A stretch of DNA of 23,611 nucleotides from a virus: IMG/VR virus record IMGVR_UViG_3300037961_000748, positions 1 to 23,611 of that record; one strand, given 5' to 3'. This document shows, piece after piece, positions 1 to 6,403 of this stretch. Under the pieces are notes generated by a model. That model was not told the DNA's origin. It saw only the letters and a program-made list of their open reading frames with translations, and ran no database searches. How positions within the stretch are numbered: position 1 is the stretch's first letter; each line of letters starts with the position of its first letter. The translations under genes were made by a program, and so were the position numbers.

Positions 1-173
1 ATGCGAACTCGTAGCTGTTTACAAGACCACTTCTTGTCGAAATCTGTGGTGTGTCCAACATTGCGTTTTATTTTGCGCCTTATGTTCAAGCACTCTGATA
101 GGTTTTGGTATGGGGTGTACTCAACTCGTTCATCGCCTATCATCAGCAGTAAAACAAAACTAAGTTCAATCAT
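1..173 (-). CDS. Partial gene, short Cys-containing exported-type protein
   Basis: The minus strand opens an ATG at 173, eight bases before the end of the 130-aa gene, and stays open to the window edge (57 codons, stop not reached). The translation begins MIELSFVLLLMIGDERVEYT, then PYQNLSECLNIRRKIKRN and later FDKKWSCKQLRVR. It has a short hydrophobic start, a basic middle and two Cys about 23 residues apart. Resembles small marine phage proteins with a hydrophobic N-terminus and two conserved Cys, and the 73-aa protein one gene upstream. The true C-terminus lies outside. In T7 the terminase genes come next, so they may lie beyond the edge. Confidence 0.7.
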   Translation of the reverse strand, partial: MIELSFVLLLMIGDERVEYTPYQNLSECLNIRRKIKRNVGHTTDFDKKWSCKQLRVR

Positions 174-558
174 GGTTCGTTAGCTTTTCGATATTGTCTT
201 CGATTTTCGTCAGCCGCCGATCATAAAACTCAAGCACTAGCTTTTGCTGTTGATCGTGCGGAGCGTTGCCACTTTCTATATTTTGAGCCAGCTTTTCTAA
301 TTCACTAGCCAGATGCTCAATCATCATGAATTGCTCTGAGTCAGCTGGCAGACTGCCCATTTCTCCACGCGGCCATTTGATGCGAAACTCAGTATTCATA
401 GCCAAGTCTGTTTCCATCAAAATAAGTTTGTTCTCGATGGTGTTGAGCCTTTCGATCACACCAAAGTACGCCCAAGTGCCAAGTGTTGCAGCCGCAATCA
501 ACGCAATCAGATTGCGGATTGGCATCGCTAATTCAGTGTTTTCGTTTAGCTTCGGCAT
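166..558 (-). CDS. Single-pass coiled-coil membrane protein, spanin-like (130 aa)
   Basis: The N-terminal 13 residues are polar, then comes one membrane helix (about 14-34, RNLIALIAAATLGTWAYFG), followed by a long helical ectodomain with heptad pattern (IERLNTIENKLILMETDL). A distinctive conserved-looking block KWPRGEMGSLPADSEQF lies at 61-77. A second helical stretch at 80-130 ends in KIEDNIEKLT. An N-in topology with a periplasmic coiled coil is the layout of inner-membrane spanins (Rz), and T7 has Rz in this part of its map. No outer-membrane lipoprotein partner is recognised, so the role is tentative. The gene is coupled to both neighbours (TGATG upstream, 8-base overlap downstream). Confidence 0.82.
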   Translation of the reverse strand: MPKLNENTELAMPIRNLIALIAAATLGTWAYFGVIERLNTIENKLILMETDLAMNTEFRIKWPRGEMGSLPADSEQFMMIEHLASELEKLAQNIESGNAPHDQQQKLVLEFYDRRLTKIEDNIEKLTNHD

Positions 559-779
559 CAGCTACATTTATCTGTATGAGCGCAATCAACCGGGTAGCAT
601 TGTGGAATCATAAAATAGAACTCGTTGTTGACAGAGTGCGCCCACAATCCATCAGAGATGAGCCACTGGCATTGATCCTCTGTCATAGGCTGCTGCAATG
701 TCACATGGCCGATTGGGTGATTAGTAACGCCATCGTTGCCCCACATACTAATGACAAGAACGAAAAGCGCTTCGTTCAT
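558..779 (-). CDS. Short Cys-containing, possibly exported protein (73 aa)
   Basis: The start is placed at the ATG at 779 because it overlaps the EF-hand stop as ATGA; an in-frame ATG at 794 would add five residues. The N-terminus is hydrophobic (ALFVLVISMWG), like a short signal or anchor. The rest is polar with four Cys (DQCQWLI, PQCYPVDCAHTDKC). It has the same general layout as the partial protein at 1-173 (hydrophobic start, M-x-G, a polar stretch, then Cys residues spaced along the chain), so the two may be relatives. Probably acts in the periplasm or envelope. No lipobox is seen at the N-terminus. The stop shares one base with the next ATG (TGATG). Confidence 0.75.
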   Translation of the reverse strand: MNEALFVLVISMWGNDGVTNHPIGHVTLQQPMTEDQCQWLISDGLWAHSVNNEFYFMIPQCYPVDCAHTDKCS

Positions 780-1090
780 TTGCGTGACATCCAAGCGCTG
801 GTTCCCATATAAGCGCCCACAATACCAGCGCCTGATATGTAAAATAGATTGCTGATGTCAGATAGAGCTGCAACCCGGTCAAGCGGAACAAAGAACATTG
901 CGGCTGTAAAAACGCCCATCGCAATCAAGGTAAACCGCGCCATGCGTAACTGAGCCAGATGCTTCCGCAATTCTGTCTCTGTTTTCTTAATATCTTTTAT
1001 GTGTGACAGCTCTTCATCGCTGACAATGCCATCGCCGTCCTCATCGTAGTCGGCAAACTTGCTTTGTTTTTGTAGCTTTTTTTGTGTCAT
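776..1090 (-). CDS. EF-hand two-pass membrane protein (104 aa)
   Basis: It contains a canonical calcium-binding EF-hand loop at residues 16-27 (DEDGDGIVSDEE): Asp at loop positions 1, 3 and 5, Gly at 6, Val at 8 and Glu at 12. A charged helix (about 30-50) and two membrane helices (about 53-69 and 82-100, the second Gly-rich with FYISGAGIVGAYMGTSAWM) follow. Similar proteins are frequent in marine phages near the lysis region (from memory), with no assigned function. The two-helix layout fits a holin-like protein, and the loop would make it responsive to Ca2+ or another divalent ion; both are inferences. Its start overlaps the preceding stop and its stop overlaps the next start, both as ATGA. 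Confidence 0.85.
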   Translation of the reverse strand: MTQKKLQKQSKFADYDEDGDGIVSDEELSHIKDIKKTETELRKHLAQLRMARFTLIAMGVFTAAMFFVPLDRVAALSDISNLFYISGAGIVGAYMGTSAWMSRK

Positions 1091-1590
1091 AAAATGATCA
1101 CCTCAGCTTGGCTTTTTGCTACAGAAATAAACAAAATGACAAAAAGCGTTACGGCTACAGCTATGATCGCACCGGCGATTGCCGCGCTTTTAATCGTGCT
1201 TTCAAGCTCAGCAGCTTTTCTGGCTTTCTCTTTGGCCGCCGCCTGTGCAGCTTCTTTGGCGGCACGCTCAGCAGCAGTCTTCTTTTGGATGATCTCATTC
1301 CACGCATCCACGCCGAAACGCATCTGAATCATTGTCCGAACTTCTGCCATCATTTCGGCATGGAGCCGATTTTCAATTACAGAGCTGGCAGCATCTTTAA
1401 AGCCATCAAGCGCACCAACTTTTGCATTGGCATTCCGTTTTTGTTGATGCTGCTTGTCTGCTAAAAAAACTTGATCAAGAAAACCGGCAATGTCTTTGAC
1501 ATCATTCGCTGTACCAATGGCGCTCTTCAATCCAGCCACAGCAGATTTTAGCAGCGCAGCTCCAGCCAGCGCCGTGGTGATAGGCTCCAT
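1087..1590 (-). CDS. Membrane-anchored helical protein (167 aa)
   Basis: A predicted C-terminally anchored protein. Residues 1-30 are hydrophobic and Ala/Gly-rich (ALAGAALLKSAVAGLKSAIG), possibly membrane-active. Residues 40-100 are amphipathic helices including AEMMAEVRTMIQMRFGVDAW. Residues 101-130 are a highly charged Ala/Lys/Glu helix. Residues 136-158 are a clear membrane helix (AAIAGAIIAVAVTLFVILFI), followed by a short tail. The start lies 14 bases after the preceding 54-aa gene, and its stop overlaps the EF-hand gene (ATGA). The family is unknown to me. Helix plus tail anchor next to other membrane proteins suggests a role in lysis or in late envelope interaction. Confidence 0.8.
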   Translation of the reverse strand: MEPITTALAGAALLKSAVAGLKSAIGTANDVKDIAGFLDQVFLADKQHQQKRNANAKVGALDGFKDAASSVIENRLHAEMMAEVRTMIQMRFGVDAWNEIIQKKTAAERAAKEAAQAAAKEKARKAAELESTIKSAAIAGAIIAVAVTLFVILFISVAKSQAEVIIL

Positions 1591-1604
1591 GATATGTCTC
1601 TGAT

Positions 1605-1769
1605 CTAAAAGCGGTCTGCTAGTAACAGCAGGATGATAGCGGCTGCTTGTCCGATTAGAATATGCTCCACCCGCTTGATTCTTGTGATCGATTCAAGCCA
1701 GCGCTCATCTGTCACCGCGATGTGCTTTTCAAGCTCAACATGAATTGATAGCAGGGTTGGTTTAGCCAT
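1605..1769 (-). CDS. XhlA-like small membrane protein (54 aa)
   Basis: A short gene between the last fibre gene and the 167-aa gene. Reading the minus strand from the ATG at 1769 gives an open frame to TAG at 1605. The protein begins MAKPTLLSIHVELEKHI, continues with a charged helix TDERWLESITRIKRVEHI, and ends with one membrane helix IGQAAAIILLLLADRF. A charged coiled-coil helix followed by a C-terminal membrane segment is the layout of haemolysin XhlA-like phage proteins, which assist lysis. The start overlaps the upstream stop (TGATG). Taken with its position right after the fibre genes, where T7 has the holin gene 17.5, a lysis role is reasonable but unproven. Confidence 0.75.
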   Translation of the reverse strand: MAKPTLLSIHVELEKHIAVTDERWLESITRIKRVEHILIGQAAAIILLLLADRF

Positions 1770-2329
1770 CAGCCAGCTATTTCCATTGCGCTAATAAAAG
1801 AAACCATACGCTCATGAATATTAGAATTTGAATCATTTACATTATGATTTAGATTGTAGTTAATGGTTGAATTTGGTGTAAAAAATGTAACCTTATATGT
1901 TACTTGAGATGTGGTTGATGGCTCATCAAAATAACTATATGTTACACCCTCTGGCGTAGAAGCATTATCACTTTCATGTGAAATATAACCAATAGCAATA
2001 CCGCAAGTACGACCACCTAACCCAGCAGATGGATGCCGCAAAGAAGTAGTTCCATCGCGTCTAAAATACCACAAACCATTCCAGTTAGCTGTCCTGTTAG
2101 CAAATTCACCCATTACTTGTGCTTGCAGTAATATCTTACTGTTTGTTGCGCTTGGTGTTATATTTACAGCTAAATCAGCAAACTCAACTTCTGTATTTTG
2201 CGTAAGTGTTACATCTGATGTACTATTAAATTGTGTGTACTGAACTTGCAAAATTCTTCCGCTATTAACAGCAGATGGCAACGCAGTGATGTTGGTTATA
2301 GACTGATTGTTTAATCGTATAAGTGCCAT
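1769..2329 (-). CDS. Fibre/tip protein with TPS-SSKI module (186 aa)
   Basis: Last of the beta-rich adsorption genes. The N-terminus MALIRLNNQSITNITALPSA is a short tag familiar from marine phage fibre-associated proteins. The module begins with ILQVQYTQFNSTSDVTLT, continues with NITPSATNSKILLQAQV (56-72) and ends with SFISAMEIAG. The ribosome binding site AGGAGG lies six bases before the ATG. The coding DNA is the AT-richest seen here: positions 1801-1920 have 33 G/C in 120, whereas 17581-17700 in tail tubular B have 69 in 120. That suggests recent exchange or faster evolution. The TGA shares one base with the next ATG (TGATG). Confidence 0.85.
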   Translation of the reverse strand: MALIRLNNQSITNITALPSAVNSGRILQVQYTQFNSTSDVTLTQNTEVEFADLAVNITPSATNSKILLQAQVMGEFANRTANWNGLWYFRRDGTTSLRHPSAGLGGRTCGIAIGYISHESDNASTPEGVTYSYFDEPSTTSQVTYKVTFFTPNSTINYNLNHNVNDSNSNIHERMVSFISAMEIAG

Positions 2330-2338
2330 ATCAGCCTC

Positions 2339-3175
2339 CTAGTTTGATACCTCAGTAAATATGACAGATGATGGAGAACCTGTGTTACTGTTCGAAGCGC
2401 TTCTGTTAATATAAAGAGTGCCGCTATTTACGGCTCCCTGACATTTGACAGTGATTGCGCTGCCATCTGTATTAGCATAGCTGGTCATAATAGTGGATGG
2501 CATAAAGCCAGTATCATTAAGCGAAGTGCTACTATAAAAGGCGTGTGTCTGAATTGGAGTTGTGCCAGTTGTTGAAAGATAGGCTGATCCATTAATAAGC
2601 CATTTGTAATAAAGGTATTTGTTAGACGCACTATCCAGATTAGCAACACCTTGAATAAAAATGGTGCTAGAAGTAGCTGATGGTGTGAATGAACCAAAAT
2701 CTAAATCGTCAGCAAAAGATGTTGCAGAAGATCTTGTGCTATTTGCAGTGATTTCACTGATAGCCATTTTCAAAACTTTACCACCAGCACCAGACGGTAA
2801 CGTGACAGTTTTGCTAGATAGATCAAGTGTGCTTGCTAGTTTATCAGCAGTAACAGCACCGTTACCAATTTTAGCCGTGGAGACTGTGCCGTCTGAAGGT
2901 GTGCCTACTGAGTGTACATCGCCCAATGCCATAATAAAATCTATGCTGTCTGAGCTTGTTAGTGCGCTAGCAAATACAATGTTACTGCCGCTAACTGTGA
3001 AGCTGTCCTGCGGCGCTTGAATAACGCCATTAAGTGAAACCAATAATTGGTTTGCAGTTTCAGGGAAGTATGCCGCTGAGTTTAGCGTAAGAGCGTAAGT
3101 GGCTGTGGCTGATGCGGCTGGGTGGCCTAATTTGTGGAAGCCGCCGCTTGTGGGGGATGTTCCTATGTATGGCAT
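2339..3175 (-). CDS. Fibre/tip protein with MPYIG adaptor and TPS module (278 aa)
   Basis: It combines the two module types of the region. The N-terminus MPYIGTSPTSGGFHKLGHPA leads into the adaptor hairpin LLVSLNGVIQAPQDSFTVSG (44-63), an IMALGDVHSVGTPSDGTVST strand and linker (81-100), and KIGNGAVTADKLA. The C-terminal module (about 140-278) has GSFTPSATSSTIFIQGVANL (161-180) and ends SSVIFTEVSN. AAGGAAAGATAG precedes the ATG. The pattern VSTAKI...AVTADKLA corresponds to VSTAKI...AITMAKLA in the 310-aa protein. Probably a distal tail fibre or tip subunit; the receptor is unknown. Confidence 0.85.
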   Translation of the reverse strand: MPYIGTSPTSGGFHKLGHPAASATATYALTLNSAAYFPETANQLLVSLNGVIQAPQDSFTVSGSNIVFASALTSSDSIDFIMALGDVHSVGTPSDGTVSTAKIGNGAVTADKLASTLDLSSKTVTLPSGAGGKVLKMAISEITANSTRSSATSFADDLDFGSFTPSATSSTIFIQGVANLDSASNKYLYYKWLINGSAYLSTTGTTPIQTHAFYSSTSLNDTGFMPSTIMTSYANTDGSAITVKCQGAVNSGTLYINRSASNSNTGSPSSVIFTEVSN

Positions 3176-3190
3176 CTATCTTTCCTTACA

Positions 3191-3766
3191 CTATGTTGTC
3201 TCAAGAATGGTCATAAAAGTTTGGTTGACCGCATCTGTGCCACCGAATGCGCTACCACTGGCTGTAAAGAGTCCAGCATTTCCTGCTAGATATTGACCGT
3301 TTATTATTGTTCCAGAACTATGACCATCACATCGCAGCATAATAACTAGGTCACTACCGCTAGTATTATTAAACTCTCTCATAAAATGAAATTCAGCAAA
3401 ATCACCATTGCCTGAATCTGTGTAAGAGTTTTCAGACCTTACTTGAACACAAGTGCCGTTAAAGAACATTGCGGCTGCAAACCTGTTTTCAACATTTGCT
3501 GTTTCTTGTTGTTGAAACACTGCGGTTACAAAAATTTTAGATGATGAAACTGCTGGCGTATATGTGTGTGATATAACTTCGATACCCTCAGTTGATGTTG
3601 GGAGTGTGTTGTCTCTTGGAATTAAAGCTGCACTACCAGAACTGCTTTTTGGCGGGATTGGAACTTTTGTAAATTTGTGAACAGAACCAGCCCCAGTTAC
3701 AGTGCCAGTAAACGCAAATGTGTCGGCAAGGTTAATGCTTTCGGATTGTATTACAGATTTTGCCAT
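3191..3766 (-). CDS. Fibre/tip protein with TPS-SSKI module (191 aa)
   Basis: A beta-rich protein with a polar N-terminal part (residues 1-60) and a jelly-roll-like C-terminal module opening with TYTPAVSSSKIFVTAVFQQQ (68-87) and ending NQTFMTILETT. The opening motif matches the modules in the genes at 1769-2329 and 2339-3175, so the three look like relatives. The ribosome binding site is AGGT six bases from the ATG, almost abutting the upstream stop. It lacks the MPYIG adaptor domain of its neighbours, which suggests that it binds another fibre protein rather than the tail directly. Receptor-binding tip is an inference. Confidence 0.8.
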   Translation of the reverse strand: MAKSVIQSESINLADTFAFTGTVTGAGSVHKFTKVPIPPKSSSGSAALIPRDNTLPTSTEGIEVISHTYTPAVSSSKIFVTAVFQQQETANVENRFAAAMFFNGTCVQVRSENSYTDSGNGDFAEFHFMREFNNTSGSDLVIMLRCDGHSSGTIINGQYLAGNAGLFTASGSAFGGTDAVNQTFMTILETT

Positions 3767-3767
3767 A

Positions 3768-4700
3768 TCAACCTACCTTCAAAATGCCGCAGTAAGTGCC
3801 GCGCTTCATCGCACTGTTATCTGAAGCGGTGTTTGGATAAAAAGCATGACTCTCGCCGTTTGCCGCTGCACTGAAAACATCATATGGATTAGATGCTGTA
3901 TCATTTAGATAAGTGCGAAATACTACCTCATCATTCGCTTGCAGACTTTCTATTACACTCAGGAAATGAGCCATTTGACCAATGTCATTATTATTGTCTT
4001 GGTATCTACCATGCGCCGATGCAATAACTGTTTCTGTTCCACCACTGTATTTAGAAATCATAGAACCAGAATCTCTAACAGTTCCATCCTGCCCATCAAC
4101 GCCTAAACAACAATGAAAATAAACTTGATAATACCCAGTCACAGGAACCAAAAAACCAGCCCCTGATTGTACGCCTGAAGTTTTTGCAACATTTGCAGTT
4201 GAAGCGTAATTGTCAAAATCTATGACATCGAATGCTGCACGATTCCATTGCTGTTCTGTAAGATTGTTGTCATCAGCCGACATCGACAGTTGAGCAATTA
4301 CCTGTGCGTTGCCAACTACGCTAGTAAGTGCAGAACCGTTCAACGCTGGCAGTGTTCCTGATGTAGCCAGCTTTGCCATCGTAATAGCATTGTCTGCAAT
4401 CTTTGCCGTAGATACGGAATCATCAACAGGAACAGAGCTTAACTGTGTTAGCCCATTATAAAGCACATAGATGTCATCGCTTGCCGCAACCGTATAGCCT
4501 TGAAGCGTCACCGTAGTACCTGTGGCAGTATAGCTTGTAGTAGGCTCCTGACGCACATTATTAATAAACAGAGATATATCCTCTGGCCCACTGACCGCGT
4601 GTGTAAGCGTTAATGTGCTGCCAGTAGCGCCTGTGAGATCTTGCTTGCTTGGCTGGTTTACAAAGCCAGCAACAGATCCCTGATTTCCGATATAAGGCAT
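3768..4700 (-). CDS. Fibre/tip protein with C1q-like C-terminus (310 aa)
   Basis: A probable receptor-binding or fibre-tip protein. The N-terminus MPYIGNQGSVAGFVNQPSKQ begins a beta module with the hairpin pattern LFINNVRQEPTTSYTATGTT (residues 44-63) used as an adaptor in phage fibres. VSTAKIADNAITMAKLA (about 96-112) follows as a linker. The C-terminal half (about 140-310) looks like a C1q/TNF-type jelly roll, including GFLVPVTGYYQVYFHCCLG and a last strand GTYCGILKVG. AGGTGACACA before the ATG supports the start. The N-terminal module is shared with the gene at 2339-3175, so the two are paralogous there, while the C-terminal halves differ. Confidence 0.85.
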   Translation of the reverse strand: MPYIGNQGSVAGFVNQPSKQDLTGATGSTLTLTHAVSGPEDISLFINNVRQEPTTSYTATGTTVTLQGYTVAASDDIYVLYNGLTQLSSVPVDDSVSTAKIADNAITMAKLATSGTLPALNGSALTSVVGNAQVIAQLSMSADDNNLTEQQWNRAAFDVIDFDNYASTANVAKTSGVQSGAGFLVPVTGYYQVYFHCCLGVDGQDGTVRDSGSMISKYSGGTETVIASAHGRYQDNNNDIGQMAHFLSVIESLQANDEVVFRTYLNDTASNPYDVFSAAANGESHAFYPNTASDNSAMKRGTYCGILKVG

Positions 4701-4708
4701 TGTGTCAC

Positions 4709-5044
4709 CTATGTGCTAATTGCGTCTACCGCGCTGACCCAAACATCCACGCTGCTATTTACAGATGATTTGACATACATCCTGTCACCCGACTGAACGA
4801 CTACTTTTGCGCCGCCATCAAGAACCTGAAGCGCACCGCCAGCCGGTATAGGTGCGTCTTTGATAAGATGAATGTCGTTGGTTCCATCGTTTATATAGAC
4901 CTCAACGGTCACTCCAGTTGCTGTCACATTAGCTAAATGGATTCCGACAATCGTGTCGAAACTGTCAAAGTTGGCACCGTCTGGTATGTCAGCAGCCGAT
5001 GTGCCTACTGCATTAAGTGTGTATCTGCGAAAATTCTGCGCCAT
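4709..5044 (-). CDS. Small beta-rich tail/fibre-associated protein (111 aa)
   Basis: A compact beta-strand protein with a strong ribosome binding site (GGAGGGAATC before the ATG), 9 bases after the tail fibre gene. Pattern: MAQNFRRYTLNAVGTSAADI, then a strand FDTIVGIHLANVTATGVTVE, a VYINDGTNDIHLIKDAPIP hairpin and a C-terminal pair GDRMYVKSSVNSSVDVWVSA. Similar small proteins occur next to fibre genes in both podoviruses and myoviruses of marine bacteria (from memory). It is likely a virion component at the tail periphery. There are no cysteines and no signal peptide. Its exact job is unknown. Confidence 0.82.
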   Translation of the reverse strand: MAQNFRRYTLNAVGTSAADIPDGANFDSFDTIVGIHLANVTATGVTVEVYINDGTNDIHLIKDAPIPAGGALQVLDGGAKVVVQSGDRMYVKSSVNSSVDVWVSAVDAIST

Positions 5045-5053
5045 GATTCCCTC

Positions 5054-6403
5054 CTATAACGCAATCGACATGGCTATAGAAAAGCCAGCAGTAGCAAAGC
5101 CACTTGTGCTAACGACAGCATCTTCCCACGCGCTGCCATTATAAACTCTCAAAGTTGTGCTAGTTGTGTTGTAGTATAAATCCCCAGCATTCAGCGCATC
5201 ACCGTCATTGTCCTGCGTGGGGTCTGATGATTTTGCACCAAGATAAACATCATCGAAACTATCTGCGCTTGCGGCAGCTTGCTCTGCATAATATTTAGCT
5301 GAGTAAACACCACCAGCAACTGGTGTATTTGTAGCAAACGATCCACCGCCACCAATCGCCCACTGCTTTGCAGAACCTACAGATTGTTGCACACCGATAG
5401 CGTACTCTTTCGCACTAAACTCAGTACCGTCAACACCGTCAGCAGTCTGGTCAACAGCCCATTGTTTTGCCGCACCAGCGCCAGCCGTGTCAGTGACACC
5501 AGTGCCACCAACCGCCCATGCCTTAGATGAATGATCAGATGTAGATGGAACTGCGCCATCAACTTTGACAGCATAGTTTTCTGCCTTTGTAGCTGATGCG
5601 GATGCTTCACTGGCTTTTGTTGTCGCTGTGTCTTTATGACCACTCGCTGTGGTAGCACTCGCAGCCGCATTAGTCGCTGCTTGAGCTGCCGTGACAGCGT
5701 CTACGATTAACGCCCAGTATGTAGTGTTTGTGAGGCTAGTACCTATTGGTGAGGCTTGTAGCGCGATATAGACATTATTGAGCTGCGCTGTAGTCGTGGA
5801 TTTAACAAGATCCCTTGCATCATAAGCACTTGTGGTCACAGTTGTATCTGTGCCTTTGAATACGCCCAGCTCTTGCGATGCAATCAAGTTACCGCTGCCA
5901 TCGAAGCCAAGCACTTTGTTTGCCCGGCTGGTAGCATCAGCGGTAAATTCAGCCGTAGCGATAGTGTTGGTTTGCGATACCTTAAATGTACGATCAAGCT
6001 GTTCTTGCTGTTGCTGTGTGATAAAGGTCAGACGATCTAGCGCAGTCTCATGGCTTTCTGCTGGGAATGGGTCATTTGCAACATAGTCAGTACCTTGTGT
6101 AAGCGTCAGGACGCGCTTGATAACAACTGTCTCACCGTTTGCCGGGCGCTGATCTGTATTGCTAAAATGCGCGTCTGATGCGTTGCCAGTGTTGAATTTG
6201 AATAGAACATTGCCACCGCTGTCGCTGCCAGCCCCGGTCACAACATAATGGGTGTTAAGTGTCTTTGTCGTTTCTGTGCCGGTTGCAGATCTAATGATGA
6301 CCAAAAGATCAGTGTCAGCGAAAATCTTAAAACCATACGCAAAGCTGTGCGCGGTTCCATTTGCCGACAAGCTGGCTTTTGTGGTGGTGCTAGATACTGT
6401 CAT
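5054..6403 (-). CDS. Tail fibre protein, T7-type N-terminus
   Basis: Tail fibre with the T7 gp17-like tail-attachment domain at residues 1-145 (FAYGFKIFADTDLLVIIRSA, then TLNTHYVVTGAG, GETVVIKRVLTLTQGTDYVA and the helix DRLTFITQQQQEQLDRTFKV). An Ala/Thr-rich trimeric shaft follows (about 235-285). Next come degenerate repeats of (S/A)K-x-(W/Y)A at 293, 312, 331, 345 and 369. A beta module at about 384-432 (DVYLGAKSSDPTQDNDGDAL to YNGSAWEDAV) is common in marine phage fibres. It is shorter than T7 gp17 (553 aa) and lacks an obvious receptor-binding tip, ending in the hydrophobic GFSIAMSIAL. The five small genes downstream may supply the tip. The start overlaps the preceding stop (ATGA). Confidence 0.92.
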   Translation of the reverse strand: MTVSSTTTKASLSANGTAHSFAYGFKIFADTDLLVIIRSATGTETTKTLNTHYVVTGAGSDSGGNVLFKFNTGNASDAHFSNTDQRPANGETVVIKRVLTLTQGTDYVANDPFPAESHETALDRLTFITQQQQEQLDRTFKVSQTNTIATAEFTADATSRANKVLGFDGSGNLIASQELGVFKGTDTTVTTSAYDARDLVKSTTTAQLNNVYIALQASPIGTSLTNTTYWALIVDAVTAAQAATNAAASATTASGHKDTATTKASEASASATKAENYAVKVDGAVPSTSDHSSKAWAVGGTGVTDTAGAGAAKQWAVDQTADGVDGTEFSAKEYAIGVQQSVGSAKQWAIGGGGSFATNTPVAGGVYSAKYYAEQAAASADSFDDVYLGAKSSDPTQDNDGDALNAGDLYYNTTSTTLRVYNGSAWEDAVVSTSGFATAGFSIAMSIAL

